Under the pieces are notes generated by a model that was given only the letters and a program-made list of their open reading frames with translations, had not been told where the DNA came from and did not search any database. A stretch of 64,000 nt of DNA from Bacillota bacterium (GTDB lineage Bacteria > Bacillota > Sulfobacillia > Sulfobacillales > Sulfobacillaceae). Positions 8,669 through 18,165 of this stretch are shown here, piece after piece. The stretch's first letter is position 1; each line of letters opens with the position of its first letter. The DNA lies in NCBI GenBank assembly GCA_021784595.1, contig JAJYHT010000055.1, positions 62,001 through 126,000 on the forward strand. The letters are read 5' to 3'. Made by a program: the position numbers and the translations under genes.

Positions 8669-9139
8669 ATGAGGGATTTGTCCCAAAGAATTGAGCTGCT
8701 GCATATGTTAGGGGAGGCACCGGAGGGACCCTGGGCGATATTTTCCCTTCCGGATGGAGACGGATCCGGGATGGTATCGGTGTTGGTTCCGCGTTCCTTA
8801 TGGCTGCGTCTGACCCGGCGAGATCCGTTTTCCAGTGACATTGCGATTATGGAAAGAGTGGGCATCCAGGCCATTGAAAGGCGGCGCAATATAGGACCGT
8901 TGGTGGGTCCAGTGCTGATCGAGCTAGCTGACGTCGACGAGTCTGAAGCTGTCTTGTGGTATACGGCATTAAGGGTATGCCAGCAGTGTGGGAAGATGGT
9001 GCCTCCGGGTGAAGTGTTGGAGGGTCTTGGCAATGCATTGCCACCGAATTCACGGGGAGAAATCGAAATTAAAGTTTTGTGCCCAACATGTCAAATTCAG
9101 ACACCGCATCGGATGACGCCATGGGAACTATTGGACTAA
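8669..9139 (+). CDS. Unrecognised protein with C-terminal double CxxC (zinc-ribbon-like) motif
   Basis: About 156 residues, not assigned to a family. The first two thirds are predicted mixed alpha/beta without membrane segments. The last third has VCQQCGKMVPPGE and, about 40 residues later, VLCPTCQ, a spacing suited to a zinc ribbon or rubredoxin-like knuckle. The codon pattern and acidic, soluble composition look real. ATG 8669 directly follows a purine-rich GGGGGGAAGG run; a TTG twelve bases earlier is possible. It is divergent from the M50-PilZ gene and lies just before the sedolisin gene. Confidence 0.62.
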   Translation: MRDLSQRIELLHMLGEAPEGPWAIFSLPDGDGSGMVSVLVPRSLWLRLTRRDPFSSDIAIMERVGIQAIERRRNIGPLVGPVLIELADVDESEAVLWYTALRVCQQCGKMVPPGEVLEGLGNALPPNSRGEIEIKVLCPTCQIQTPHRMTPWELLD

Positions 9140-9198
9140 CACCGAAAAGAACATTATACATACCATAAAATGGAATTCATTTAGGGGGTGGTAGGAAA

Positions 9199-10752
9199 TT
9201 GGTTAAATTGTCAGGGCATACCTTGCCAGAAAGTTTGCAAAGTGATTTTCTTCCTATGCTGGATCAAAGCCGTTCCGTGACCGTAGCAGTAGTCTTTCAT
9301 CCCTGGAACTTAGGTGCTGCCGAAGCGAGGTCCGAGCCTATGGAGAGAGAAGATTTTCTCCAAGAACATGGAGTGCCGCAGGATGTGTGGCGTCTCTTTC
9401 GTGACTGGGTAACCCGAGAAGGCTTGCTCCTAGAACGTGAAACCGCCTTTGTGTTTTGGCTGCGAGGGGATTTTGAAACCGCGGCCAAAACGTTTGACAT
9501 TGAGTTCTTGGAAAATGGCAATCGGCATGCTCCAGCTAAAGAACCGCTCGTGCCGGATTTCGCGGCTCCTTGGATTGCCGGAATTGTGGGATTGGATAAC
9601 GTGGCCAGCCTTTATCCCAGTGTGCGTTTGGCGCATCACACGGAATTGCTGGCCAATGAAGGACAAGGATTTTTCCCCCAAGACCTGAAAACCGCTTACC
9701 ATTTCCCTCCGGGTTTGACGGGTGCGGGTGTGACCGTAGGAATCCTGGAATTTTCCAATGGGTACAGTCTGCAAGACCTGCAAGGATTTTGGCAGACCTT
9801 TAATATGGCCGCACCTGAAGTGACCTTTGTCTCTGTCGACGGAACGCCTAACGACGGCGGGATTGAGCCTTACGACATGGAAGCGACGCTTGATATTGAA
9901 TGGGCGTCGGCAATGGCTCCCAGAGCCCAGTTTGTCGTCTATGAGGCCTCGGCACAGACCTCGGATCGCTCGTTTGCGGTATCGGTATTGAATGCTTTGG
10001 AATACGCCATGTATGACACCGCCAACCATCCCGACGTGCTGTCGATAAGTTATGGGGTGGCGGAATTTCACTTTGCGCCTGCGGTGCTTAGAGCATGGGA
10101 CAGCATTATCGCTCAAGGTGCTATGGTCGGAGTGACCACGTTGGTAGCGTCTGGAGACCAAGGAGCCTATGGTCGCCGAGGTCCGGGCGGCACCCGCCTG
10201 CATGTCGACGGGCCGGCATCTTGTCCGCACGCGCTTGCGGTGGGGGGCACGCATTTGATTCTTAATCCCGATGGCAGCATCGCTGAAGAAACTGGATGGA
10301 CTGATGTGGACAACAACGGGGCATCAGGCGGCGGCATCAGCCAGGTGTTTGCGCCGCCCAGCTATCAAAGTCATTTAGAACTGCCGGTTAAGCCAGAATA
10401 TCATCTGGGGCGGGGAGTGCCTGACGTGGCATTGAATGCCGACCCAGACACAGGCTACGCCATCTTGTTTCAAGGCTCATTTACCGTGGTTGGGGGTACA
10501 TCGGCAGCTGCTCCGGTATGGGCGGCGGTACTGGCCGTGGTGATTCAAGCACGGCGGGACAAAGGGAGAAGTGCTATTGGATATGCGCATCCCACCTTGT
10601 ACGACATGGGAGGAACCCCCGTGTTCCGCGACATTGTGTCGGGAAATAACAGTTACGGCGGTTTAACGGGCTACTTTTGCACCACGGGCTGGGATGCGGT
10701 AACGGGGTGGGGGACACCGGATGTTACGCGTCTGGCAGGAGAGTGGAGCTAG
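9199..10752 (+). CDS. Sedolisin (kumamolisin-like, S53) serine-carboxyl peptidase
   Basis: Acid-active endopeptidase precursor, 517 residues. An N-terminal prodomain of about 160 residues is followed by the S53 catalytic domain from ITGAGV-type sequence (LTGAGVTVGILEF). Catalytic residues are visible: Glu228 and Asp232 in MEATLDIEWA, oxyanion Asp320 in SGDQGAYG and Ser435 in GGTSAAAPVWA. The C-terminal calcium site is represented by FRDIVSGNNSY and TGWDAVTGWGTP. No hydrophobic signal peptide precedes the prodomain, as in other kumamolisin-type precursors, so the export route is unclear. Start is TTG behind AGGGGGTG. It fits an acidophilic host. The end overlaps the convergent glycosyltransferase gene by 29 bases. 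Confidence 0.93.
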   Translation: MVKLSGHTLPESLQSDFLPMLDQSRSVTVAVVFHPWNLGAAEARSEPMEREDFLQEHGVPQDVWRLFRDWVTREGLLLERETAFVFWLRGDFETAAKTFDIEFLENGNRHAPAKEPLVPDFAAPWIAGIVGLDNVASLYPSVRLAHHTELLANEGQGFFPQDLKTAYHFPPGLTGAGVTVGILEFSNGYSLQDLQGFWQTFNMAAPEVTFVSVDGTPNDGGIEPYDMEATLDIEWASAMAPRAQFVVYEASAQTSDRSFAVSVLNALEYAMYDTANHPDVLSISYGVAEFHFAPAVLRAWDSIIAQGAMVGVTTLVASGDQGAYGRRGPGGTRLHVDGPASCPHALAVGGTHLILNPDGSIAEETGWTDVDNNGASGGGISQVFAPPSYQSHLELPVKPEYHLGRGVPDVALNADPDTGYAILFQGSFTVVGGTSAAAPVWAAVLAVVIQARRDKGRSAIGYAHPTLYDMGGTPVFRDIVSGNNSYGGLTGYFCTTGWDAVTGWGTPDVTRLAGEWS

Positions 10753-11905
10753 CATCTAAAAGTTCTTGGTAGAGGGCATAGAGCCGGGTGGCGATAACTT
10801 CTTGGGAAAAATGGGCGGCCACCCGAGTCTGTCCATCAGATGATAGCCTTTGTCTTAATGCGGCATCGTGATAAAGGCGGGATATTTGCTCAGACAGCTT
10901 TGTCGCGTCGCCTTCTGGAAACACTAAGCCAGCATCGCCTATCACCTGTGGAATTTCTCCACTGCTAGAGCCGATAACCGGCAAGCCCACGGCCATCGCC
11001 TCCGTGATAACTCGTCCGAATTGTTCCTTCCATCGTGGTGTGGTGCGTGATGGAACTACTAAAACATCTAAAGAGTTCATGAGTTTGGGCATTTCGTGTG
11101 ATGCCAGCCAGGGAATCCATATGACTTTATCTGACCAGCCCTGGGTGGCCAACCAGGCTTGGGCGGCGTCGCGATAGGGACCTTGGCCCGCCACCACGAG
11201 CGCAAGATCCGGATATTGTGAGAATAAGGGTGCTGCCGCGTGCAACAAATCCTCTAAACCTTTAGATTCGACGAGTCGTCCCACGAAGCCGACTGCATAT
11301 CGGTTTTCCAAGCCCCATCGCGTGCGATATCCGGGGTTCGGATCGTGATAAAATAATTCGGTATCAGTGCCCAAGGGGATAATGGCAATGGGTTTGGCAA
11401 AGCCCTTTTGGCGCAGTACCTGGGCTATGCTCTCGGTGCCTGCAATGCCAGCCACTACACGATTGAAGACGAAGCGCTCAATTCCCGAAAATGGCCAAGG
11501 ATAACGCTTATAGATGTTTTGCCACGATTGAAATATGGCGGGAATCCCACGCCTGGATGCGATGTATACCGCTTGCGCGGTTACCACGCTATAGTGCTCT
11601 TCGTCGATGTGAAGGAGATCTGGCTTAAAGGTGTCAATAACCTGAGTTAATCCACGATACCAATGAAAATGATTACGTCCATTAAATACCTGCGATAAGA
11701 CAAATATTGAGAGATTGGCGTCGGCGGGATCTTCCTCAAAGGCCCAAGGACCCCAAGCGGGGCCTATTACGACGCCAATCTCGATGTCCGCCCTGTCTGC
11801 CAAGCATCGCAACTTAGCTCGATAGGAAGATGTCACCGAGGCTTTTGAAATCCATAATACACGCGTTAAAAACGCCTCCTGTGTACTTGTTGGAAGATCA
11901 GCCAA
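10724..11905 (-). CDS. Glycosyltransferase family 4
   Basis: The 393-residue protein has the two-Rossmann GT-B layout. An N-terminal acceptor half contains LLHIDEEHYS. A C-terminal GT4 half contains AVGFVGRLVESKGLEDLL, LALVVAGQGPYRD, LDVLVVPSRTTPRWKEQFGRVITEAMAVGLPVIGS, and GEIPQVIGDAGLVFPEGD, carrying the E-x7-E nucleotide-sugar motif. It probably adds a sugar to a surface polysaccharide or glycolipid. The start is uncertain. TTG 11905 is the most upstream in-frame start but has a poor ribosome site, while an AGGAGG further in is not followed by a standard in-frame start. UDP-sugar genes lie next to it on the other strand. Confidence 0.9.
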   Translation of the reverse strand: MADLPTSTQEAFLTRVLWISKASVTSSYRAKLRCLADRADIEIGVVIGPAWGPWAFEEDPADANLSIFVLSQVFNGRNHFHWYRGLTQVIDTFKPDLLHIDEEHYSVVTAQAVYIASRRGIPAIFQSWQNIYKRYPWPFSGIERFVFNRVVAGIAGTESIAQVLRQKGFAKPIAIIPLGTDTELFYHDPNPGYRTRWGLENRYAVGFVGRLVESKGLEDLLHAAAPLFSQYPDLALVVAGQGPYRDAAQAWLATQGWSDKVIWIPWLASHEMPKLMNSLDVLVVPSRTTPRWKEQFGRVITEAMAVGLPVIGSSSGEIPQVIGDAGLVFPEGDATKLSEQISRLYHDAALRQRLSSDGQTRVAAHFSQEVIATRLYALYQELLDASSTLLPDA

Positions 11906-12158
11906 TCTGTGTCGGGCGTCAGCCGCATTCCTTCCCTAGGCGCCCCAACGAACTCCCTGGGGGAGTTGCTAAGAGCCGTTCCCGTTAAATGAGTCTGAAA
12001 AATGCCATGATGAACAGAATTTTGGTACGATTGGCTTTAGTGGCACCCACCCTGCTAATCAGGAACATACGCATGGGCCTTCTCCTATAGCAGAGATAGT
12101 TCCATAATATCGAAACGACGGGATCAAGCCAAGCAAAGGCTTAGTTAAAAGAATAGGC

Positions 12159-13583
12159 ATGGTGACACAAATGAATGTGGCGATTTTTGGCGCAGGATAT
12201 GTTGGCCTGGTGACCGGTACTGTTTTGGCCGATATTGGGCATCACGTGCAATTGATTGAGGTGTCTAAGGACAAGGTCTCGCGTATCATGGCAGGGATCT
12301 CCCCTATTTTTGAGGAAGGATTGGAATCCGCACTGGCTCGCGTTAGAGCTAAAGACCAATTGAGAGCAACGGTTGACCCGGCCCAAGGGCTGCAATCAGC
12401 CAAGGTGGTGTTTATTGCGGTGGGGACTCCTCCGGGACCCCATGGCGAACCGGAATTGTCTCAAGTTGAAGCAGCCGCCCGTGCTATCGGACAGCATCTA
12501 ATAGTCGGCGGTCAAACCGTGGTGGTAAATAAAGCAACCGTCCCGATTGGTTCTGCGCATTTAGTCTCTGTTTGGATTGAAGAAGGGTTTAGGGAAAAAC
12601 ACCCTGGAGAGCGGTTACCTGACTTTAGGGTGGCGTCCAACCCGGAATTTTTACGTGAAGGGTCAGCCATTTTTGATACCTTGTATCCAGACCGCATTGT
12701 CTTGGGATCTGATGAGGGATGGGTTCTCGACACCCTCTCCGCGCTGTACCGCCCAATTATTGAGCAGAGTTTTACTCCACCGCCGGAGTTCGCGCGACCC
12801 AGCGGCCACCACGAAGTGCCGGTGGTGATGGTCGATGCGGTGTCCAGTGAGATGATTAAGTATGCGGCTAATGCCTTTTTGGCTACCAAAATTTCGTTTG
12901 CCAACGAAATTGCCAACATTTGTGAGCGGGTGGGCGCTGATGCCATGGCTGTGATGGCCGGAATTGGTCTTGATACGCGCATTGGATCCCGTTTCTTAAA
13001 TCCCGGCGCGGGCTGGGGTGGCAGTTGCTTTGGAAAGGATTTGGCCTCGCTTACCTTTACTGCACGAGAATATGGATACCAGCCCAAGTTGCTAGAAGCC
13101 ACTGTGAATGTAAACGTTGCGCAGCGACTGTTGATTGTCAAGCGCGTCCAAGAGATTCTGCGGCCGGTTAAGGGCCGTCGGGTCGCCATATGGGGGTTAG
13201 CTTTCAAACCGGGAACGGATGATATTCGTGATGCACCGTCCTTAACCGTGATGGAGGAATTGCTGCGTATGGGGATGCGCATTACCGCCTATGATCCGGT
13301 GGCGATGCCAACCGTGCAGCGGATGCGTCCCGACTTGCCGATACAATATGGCGTCACACCAGAGTCTGCATTGGAAGGGGCCGAGGCGCTGATTGTTGTG
13401 ACCGAGTGGCCAGAGTTCGAGCACGTTGACTACGCACAGATCCGAAAAGGGCTCCTTAGACCTGTGATAATTGACGGACGCAATGTGCTTAACGAAGAGA
13501 AGGCGCGAGAAAACGGGCTTTTATATTATGGCATTGGGCGACGAGGAACTGCCGATGATTGGGTAATGGGAAGGGGCTTGTAA
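12159..13583 (+). CDS. ugd: UDP-glucose 6-dehydrogenase
   Basis: Oxidises UDP-glucose to UDP-glucuronate in two NAD-dependent steps. The 474 residues show the N-terminal NAD fold (IFGAGYVGLVTG, residues 9-20), KATVPIGSA, NPEFLREGSAIFD, the central dimer helix (KYAANAFLATKISFANEIANICE), the catalytic Cys in GWGGSCFGKD and the C-terminal UDP-binding fold beginning IWGLAFKPGTDDIRDAPS. All expected active-site elements are present. Start ATG 12159 has a weak site (AGAATAGG); ATG 12171 is an alternative. The stop overlaps the start of the next gene (TAATG), so product supply is coupled to the following UDP-glucuronate decarboxylase. Confidence 0.95.
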   Translation: MVTQMNVAIFGAGYVGLVTGTVLADIGHHVQLIEVSKDKVSRIMAGISPIFEEGLESALARVRAKDQLRATVDPAQGLQSAKVVFIAVGTPPGPHGEPELSQVEAAARAIGQHLIVGGQTVVVNKATVPIGSAHLVSVWIEEGFREKHPGERLPDFRVASNPEFLREGSAIFDTLYPDRIVLGSDEGWVLDTLSALYRPIIEQSFTPPPEFARPSGHHEVPVVMVDAVSSEMIKYAANAFLATKISFANEIANICERVGADAMAVMAGIGLDTRIGSRFLNPGAGWGGSCFGKDLASLTFTAREYGYQPKLLEATVNVNVAQRLLIVKRVQEILRPVKGRRVAIWGLAFKPGTDDIRDAPSLTVMEELLRMGMRITAYDPVAMPTVQRMRPDLPIQYGVTPESALEGAEALIVVTEWPEFEHVDYAQIRKGLLRPVIIDGRNVLNEEKARENGLLYYGIGRRGTADDWVMGRGL

Positions 13584-14530
13584 TGGCGAACGCGTTGATT
13601 ACAGGAGGCGCTGGTTTTATCGGTAGCCATTTAGTGGAACGATTGATTAAAGAAGGCTGGACCGTGGGCGTGTTGGACAATCTTTCCACGGGATCGTGGG
13701 ACAACCTCGATCTTGCCCAGGGGCCGAGTCTGATCGCCAAGACCTGGGATGTCAGCGTGCCGTGGCCGACAGAGAAGTTCGACATCAAGTGGGATGTGGT
13801 CGTGCATTTAGCATCGCCTGCATCGCCCATCCATTATCAGCGTTTGTCTTTGGAGACCCTGCGCGTCAACTCGCGGGGCACGGAAAATGCGATTGAGGCT
13901 GCGCTGCGCGATGGGGCGCGCTTTGTTTATGGCTCGACCTCGGAAACCTATGGAGATCCTGAAGTCTCGCCTCAACCGGAAACCTATTGGGGACGGGTCA
14001 ACCCGGTCGGACCTCGCGCCTGTTATGACGAAAGTAAACGTTATGGCGAGGCCTTAACCATGGAGTATTGGAGAAGAACTGCAATAGATGCTCGCATCAT
14101 CCGCTTTTTCAATTGTTATGGTCCACGCATGCAACTCGATGACGGCCGGGTGGTGCCCAATTTCATCCGGCAAGCATTGCTTGGCGAACCTTTAACAGTG
14201 TACGGAGACGGGTCTCAAACACGCAGCTTTTGTTACGTCTCCGACACTGTAGAGGCCATTTATCGCATGATGACTGGTTCAAAACTAGCCGGTCACGTGA
14301 TAAATATAGGCAATCCTTGGGAAATGACGATTAGAGAATTTGCTCAAGCGGTCTCAGCCGCTATTGAGGTTCCTCTCCAGATCGAATATCGTCCTCTGCC
14401 CCAAGATGATCCGACCCAACGGAGGCCGGACATCCAAAAGGCAGAACAGTTGTTGGGATGGCGGCCCGTGGTCGATTTGCCCGAGGGGCTTATAAAGACT
14501 ATCCGCTATTTTAGATCCCGGGTTAGATGA
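13583..14530 (+). CDS. UDP-glucuronate decarboxylase (UDP-xylose synthase), extended SDR
   Basis: Converts UDP-glucuronate to UDP-xylose. The 315-residue SDR protein has GGAGFIGSH at the N-terminus, HLASPASPIHYQ, STSETYGDP with the catalytic Ser, the YxxxK pair in CYDESKRYGE, FNCYGPRM, DGRVVPNFI and GDGSQTRSFCYVSD. The HLASPASP, RACYDESKR and GPRM blocks are diagnostic of UXS rather than generic epimerases. ATG 13583 overlaps the dehydrogenase stop by one base and has GGGAAGGGG upstream, so the longer frame from 13559 is rejected. It forms a two-gene UDP-xylose unit with the upstream gene. UDP-xylose, or 4-keto-pentose intermediates, would feed the glycosyltransferases found in this window. 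Confidence 0.92.
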   Translation: MANALITGGAGFIGSHLVERLIKEGWTVGVLDNLSTGSWDNLDLAQGPSLIAKTWDVSVPWPTEKFDIKWDVVVHLASPASPIHYQRLSLETLRVNSRGTENAIEAALRDGARFVYGSTSETYGDPEVSPQPETYWGRVNPVGPRACYDESKRYGEALTMEYWRRTAIDARIIRFFNCYGPRMQLDDGRVVPNFIRQALLGEPLTVYGDGSQTRSFCYVSDTVEAIYRMMTGSKLAGHVINIGNPWEMTIREFAQAVSAAIEVPLQIEYRPLPQDDPTQRRPDIQKAEQLLGWRPVVDLPEGLIKTIRYFRSRVR

Positions 14531-14540
14531 ACCGGCGCAT

Positions 14541-16352
14541 CTAGTGAGATTTGGCCGAAGAAAGCGGCGCTGACAGCCAGGATTCAAATGCGATCTTTTG
14601 CTCCTCCGTGGGATCGGCCATCGGTTTGATCTCCACTTTATCATAGGGTGCTTGCCCGAGCACAATCGGAACCGTGAGCAGCTGCCCCCGACGGAATAGG
14701 GCAATGGTGACGGTGTCGCCGATCTGGCAATCACGTTCAACGCGATGGGACAAATCTTCGGGCTTTTTTACCTGGAATCCGTTCAATGCCACGATCTGAT
14801 CGCCCGCGTAAAGGGCGGCCGCGGCCGGACCGCTGGTATAAGACCCCGAGATTTGAATTCCAGCCTCCGAAGCTTTCGTTTCGATGCCGAGCCAAGGTTT
14901 GGCGACCGTAGAGTCCGTACTTTCCAAACTGTCAAAAGAGTCGTTTTCCTCATCACGGTCCGGATTTTTATACCGCCGGGAAATTTCCAGTCCTACATAT
15001 CGCAGGCAAGTTGCCAGCGGGATCTCATCGGTGCCACGGATGTAGCGGTCAAAAAAATCTTGGAAAGATGATTGAGCCACTTCCTCGACTGTCTCCTGGT
15101 AGACCGACTCCGGGAAGCCAATGCCGTGGGCGGCATATCGCTGATACAATCGGCGCAAAACCTCGTCAAGAGAATAGTGATTTTGGGTGCGGTGGCGGAT
15201 TTCTAAATCGAGACAGGTGCCGACGAGGTCGCCTTTGAGATAATAAGAGATGGTTCGGTTGCGGGAATCCTCGTCTGGTTTGTACAATTTGATCCATGTG
15301 TCAAAACTAGACTCGGCCAGGCTTTGCACATAGCGTCCGGGTTGCTGTTCGTATGCCATGACGTTTTCAGCTACGCTGTTGAGATATTCTGCGACAGAAA
15401 ATAAGTTGGCGCGCCGCAAACTAATCCCCGCGTAATAATCGGTAAACCCTTCCATAGCCCACAGCAAGTGGGTGTAGACCTCGTGGCTATAGTCAAATGG
15501 CCCTAACATATCCGGGTGGATTCGTTTCACATTCCACAAATGAAAAAACTCATGGGCTATCAAGCCCAGCACTCGTCTGTATTTTTTGCGCGGTTTAAAA
15601 GAGAATCGCTCAACTCCGCAAGTGGTGGAATTGAGATGCTCCAAGCCGCCGGTGCCGCGGTCAGCAAGGTGCAAGATGAATGTATAGTGATGGTATGGCA
15701 ATTCTCCAAAAATGTCTCGCTGTGCCTTGACGATTTGCTCAATATCCTTATTGAGTTCTGGAGCATTTTCGTTTCCGTGTCCCCATAGGGCTAAGGTATG
15801 TGGTTTGTCATCGACAGTAAATTCCAGCGTGCGATGGGTGCCGCATTCTACGGGCGAATCGATGAGGACGTCATAATCGCGCGCGACAAATTGGTTGGCA
15901 TGAACCGGATCGGGATCAAGTCCAGTGGCCACTTTCCAGCCAGCAGGAGCTTCGATCCGGACCGTGAAAGGCTGATGCTTGTATTCATCGAGCCAAAAGA
16001 ACAATTGGGCTCCATTCCAATAGGCGTGGCTCGCGTCTAAGTGACTGGTGTCGACTCCGAGTTCAAAGGCATAGACTTTATATTGCACGGTAACGGCTTG
16101 TTCAGCGGCAAATGTTTCAAATTCCCACGAATTTTTGCCTGTATGGCTTAGTTCGAGAGAAGTCTCATTGGCCATGGCATGCAGATCAAATATGTGGCGG
16201 GCAAAATCCTGAATTTCATAAGCTCCCGGAGTCCATACCGGAAGATTTAGGGAATGTCGGCCTAAAGGCAAATCGTCGATATGTAGGGTGATCTGGTAGA
16301 CATGGTAGCCGGGTTCCAAAAAACTTACGGTAAAGTGAAAGCTTGGTGCCAC
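14541..16352 (-). CDS. M61-family peptidase (glycyl-aminopeptidase type) with PDZ domain
   Basis: A 603-residue cytoplasmic or surface-associated metallopeptidase. The N-terminal beta domain precedes the catalytic domain with GGLEHLNST, the zinc motif in LIAHEFFHLWNVKRI and the downstream Glu in WAMEGFTDYYAG. This is the M61 order. A PDZ domain occupies roughly residues 485-570 (PWLGIETKASEAGIQISGSY; GDQIVALNGFQV). Family members remove N-terminal Gly or Ala from peptides. No signal peptide was seen. Start GTG has a perfect GAGGAGGT six bases upstream. It ends 10 bases from the convergent UXS gene. Confidence 0.93.
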   Translation of the reverse strand: MAPSFHFTVSFLEPGYHVYQITLHIDDLPLGRHSLNLPVWTPGAYEIQDFARHIFDLHAMANETSLELSHTGKNSWEFETFAAEQAVTVQYKVYAFELGVDTSHLDASHAYWNGAQLFFWLDEYKHQPFTVRIEAPAGWKVATGLDPDPVHANQFVARDYDVLIDSPVECGTHRTLEFTVDDKPHTLALWGHGNENAPELNKDIEQIVKAQRDIFGELPYHHYTFILHLADRGTGGLEHLNSTTCGVERFSFKPRKKYRRVLGLIAHEFFHLWNVKRIHPDMLGPFDYSHEVYTHLLWAMEGFTDYYAGISLRRANLFSVAEYLNSVAENVMAYEQQPGRYVQSLAESSFDTWIKLYKPDEDSRNRTISYYLKGDLVGTCLDLEIRHRTQNHYSLDEVLRRLYQRYAAHGIGFPESVYQETVEEVAQSSFQDFFDRYIRGTDEIPLATCLRYVGLEISRRYKNPDRDEENDSFDSLESTDSTVAKPWLGIETKASEAGIQISGSYTSGPAAAALYAGDQIVALNGFQVKKPEDLSHRVERDCQIGDTVTIALFRRGQLLTVPIVLGQAPYDKVEIKPMADPTEEQKIAFESWLSAPLSSAKSH

Positions 16353-16450
16353 TATACTACCTCCTCAGTGCAAACGGGATATGACAAGACTCATCTAGCA
16401 TATCCCAAAAAGATCTGGAACGCACGCAGTGTCTATACACACTAGACAAT

Positions 16451-16486
16451 GGCGAGGACCCGAGCCAGGGGGCAGGGGTCCTCGCC
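16451..16486 (-). terminator. Strong hairpin after the carbon-nitrogen hydrolase gene
   Basis: GGCGAGGACCC (16451-16461) is perfectly complementary to 16476-16486, an 11-bp GC-rich stem. It lies 17 bases past the hydrolase stop on the minus strand. The following bases are only moderately T-rich. Confidence 0.65.
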
Positions 16487-16502
16487 ACATAATCCCGTTC
16501 GT

Positions 16503-17393
16503 TTAAGGCAAGTCTTTGAGCAGATCCTGGTAAGTATCAACCCGACGATCGCGGTAGAACTGCCAGTGTTCACGCACCGTTCGGACCAGGTCGAGGTCCA
16601 AATCAGCGATGACCAGAGCTTCTTGATTACGCGGACCGGTGGCCAAGAGATTTCCCTCGGGGCTGCAAAAGTAGCTTTGGCCATAGAATTCTCCGATGTC
16701 CCAAGGATGCTCAACGCCCACGCGGTTTAAGGCTCCGACAAAATATCCATTGGCCACGGCCATTGCTGGTTGCTCTACAAACCATAAGTTATCCGAATGC
16801 CCAGCCGTGGTGGCCGATGGGTTGAAGACGATTTCGGCTCCATGTAGACCCAAAATGCGTGCCCCCTCCGGGAAATGACGGTCATAGCAAATATAGACGC
16901 CTATTTTGCCTACTGCGGTTTCGAACACTGGATATCCTAAATTGCCTGGCCGAAAATAGAACTTTTCCCAAAACCCATACGGGCCATCGGCTGGGTAGCC
17001 ATGGACCTGGGGGATATGCATCTTGCGCGTTTTACCTAGATAGGTGCCATCTTGGTCTATTACAGCCGCCGTGTTGTAATACACGCCAGGCATTTCCATT
17101 TCATACACGGGAACGATCAACACCATGCGGTGTTTTTTGGCTACCTCTTGCATTGCTTGAACAGTCGGGCCATTGGGGACAGGTTCTGCCGCAGCATACC
17201 ATCGACGGTGCTGCTCTGCGGCGAAATAGGGTCCGAAAAACAATTCTTGCAGACACAAGACTTGCACCCCTTGGTCAGCGGCTTTGCTTATCCATTCTGT
17301 ATGCTTGGCAATGGCCACGCCCTTATGCTCGTTTATCGGAGAGTCTCCTGGTAAATCATGGCGCAATTGCAGTAATCCCGCGCGGATGGTCAT
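16503..17393 (-). CDS. Carbon-nitrogen hydrolase, beta-ureidopropionase/N-carbamoyl amidohydrolase type
   Basis: Nitrilase-superfamily amidase, 296 residues. The Glu-Lys-Cys triad is visible: Glu in VLCLQELFFGPYF, Lys in GKTRKMHIPQ and Cys in GVYICYDRHFPEGARIL. VHGYPADGPYGFWEKFYFRPG and NPSATTAG resemble N-carbamoyl-beta-alanine and N-carbamoylputrescine amidohydrolases more than true nitrilases. It would release CO2 and ammonia from a ureido compound. It lies four bases after the GntR gene and is read with it, opposite a diaminopropionate ammonia-lyase gene. The natural substrate is therefore inferred to be a ureido amino acid. Start ATG with AAAGGACG upstream. Confidence 0.87.
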   Translation of the reverse strand: MTIRAGLLQLRHDLPGDSPINEHKGVAIAKHTEWISKAADQGVQVLCLQELFFGPYFAAEQHRRWYAAAEPVPNGPTVQAMQEVAKKHRMVLIVPVYEMEMPGVYYNTAAVIDQDGTYLGKTRKMHIPQVHGYPADGPYGFWEKFYFRPGNLGYPVFETAVGKIGVYICYDRHFPEGARILGLHGAEIVFNPSATTAGHSDNLWFVEQPAMAVANGYFVGALNRVGVEHPWDIGEFYGQSYFCSPEGNLLATGPRNQEALVIADLDLDLVRTVREHWQFYRDRRVDTYQDLLKDLP

Positions 17394-17397
17394 GCTG

Positions 17398-18066
17398 TCA
17401 CGTCCTTTTCTCAGAGTCTATGAGCTGGAACAAGCGATTCAAGCTGTTTTTCCAATTGGCCTCAATCGCTTCGATGGCACGGTCGGATTGACCGTTCCTA
17501 AAGGCTGCCATTATGGCTCGATGTTCGGTCAGTGAGGGGTCAGACAATAAAAGGTGATCAAAGTAGGCAATTTCAATTCTCTGCAGCGGTGTCTTCAATT
17601 GGGTTACGATCTTATCCAACTCAGGATTCTGCGACGCTTTGACGATAACCTGGTGAAAATTCTGATCCATTTCAGCAGCCTCGATAGGATGGCGATCGGC
17701 CAGTGCACGAGCTAGGCCCTGGTTAGCCGATTGCATGGTATGCAATTGCTCATCGGTAAGACGGGCAGGTAAGAGCTTTACTGACAAAACTTCCAAAGAC
17801 CAGATAATGGGATACCTTTGCGCCGCGGCGACTAGGTCCAGTGTGGTTACTTGGGTCCACCGGTTGGGTTTCGTCTCGACGAGATTTTCCGCTTCTAGTT
17901 TTAATAAGGCTTCACGCACAGGTGTTCTACTAACCCGATAGCGTGAAGCTAAATGCTGATCTTTAAGCGCAGTGCCAGCCGCAAGCTCACCGGTAAGAAT
18001 TTGCTGTCGTAGCAATTGGTAAATTTCTTGTGACACGAAACGGCGTTCAATGCCTTCCGTCGACAC
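17398..18066 (-). CDS. GntR-family regulator with FCD ligand-binding domain
   Basis: A 222-residue transcription factor. The N-terminal winged helix is typical (VSQEIYQLLRQQILTGELAAG, then RYRVSRTPVREALLKLEAENLVE). The all-helical FCD (FadR C-terminal) domain contains the metal-binding pattern with MDQNFHQVIVKAS and SLTEHRAIMAAF. FCD regulators normally answer to small carboxylic acids. It probably controls itself plus the downstream hydrolase and the divergent ammonia-lyase gene through the palindrome in the shared promoter region. Start GTG follows AGAGGGG. Confidence 0.92.
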   Translation of the reverse strand: MSTEGIERRFVSQEIYQLLRQQILTGELAAGTALKDQHLASRYRVSRTPVREALLKLEAENLVETKPNRWTQVTTLDLVAAAQRYPIIWSLEVLSVKLLPARLTDEQLHTMQSANQGLARALADRHPIEAAEMDQNFHQVIVKASQNPELDKIVTQLKTPLQRIEIAYFDHLLLSDPSLTEHRAIMAAFRNGQSDRAIEAIEANWKNSLNRLFQLIDSEKRT

Positions 18067-18087
18067 GGCAACCCCTCTCTTTTATGT

Positions 18088-18111
18088 TGATATGTGATAT
18101 ACTACACATCA
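18088..18111. promoter_or_regulatory. Imperfect 24-bp palindrome, candidate GntR operator
   Basis: TGATATGTG and its imperfect mirror CACATCA flank a TATACT core. About 18 of 24 positions are symmetric. It is centred in the 99-bp interval between the divergent GntR and ammonia-lyase genes, where a GntR/FCD operator would be expected. Confidence 0.6.
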
Positions 18112-18165
18112 GACGCGGTCAGGTCAAGCAATTGACCGTAAAATATTTGGTCAGGAGATGCCCAG

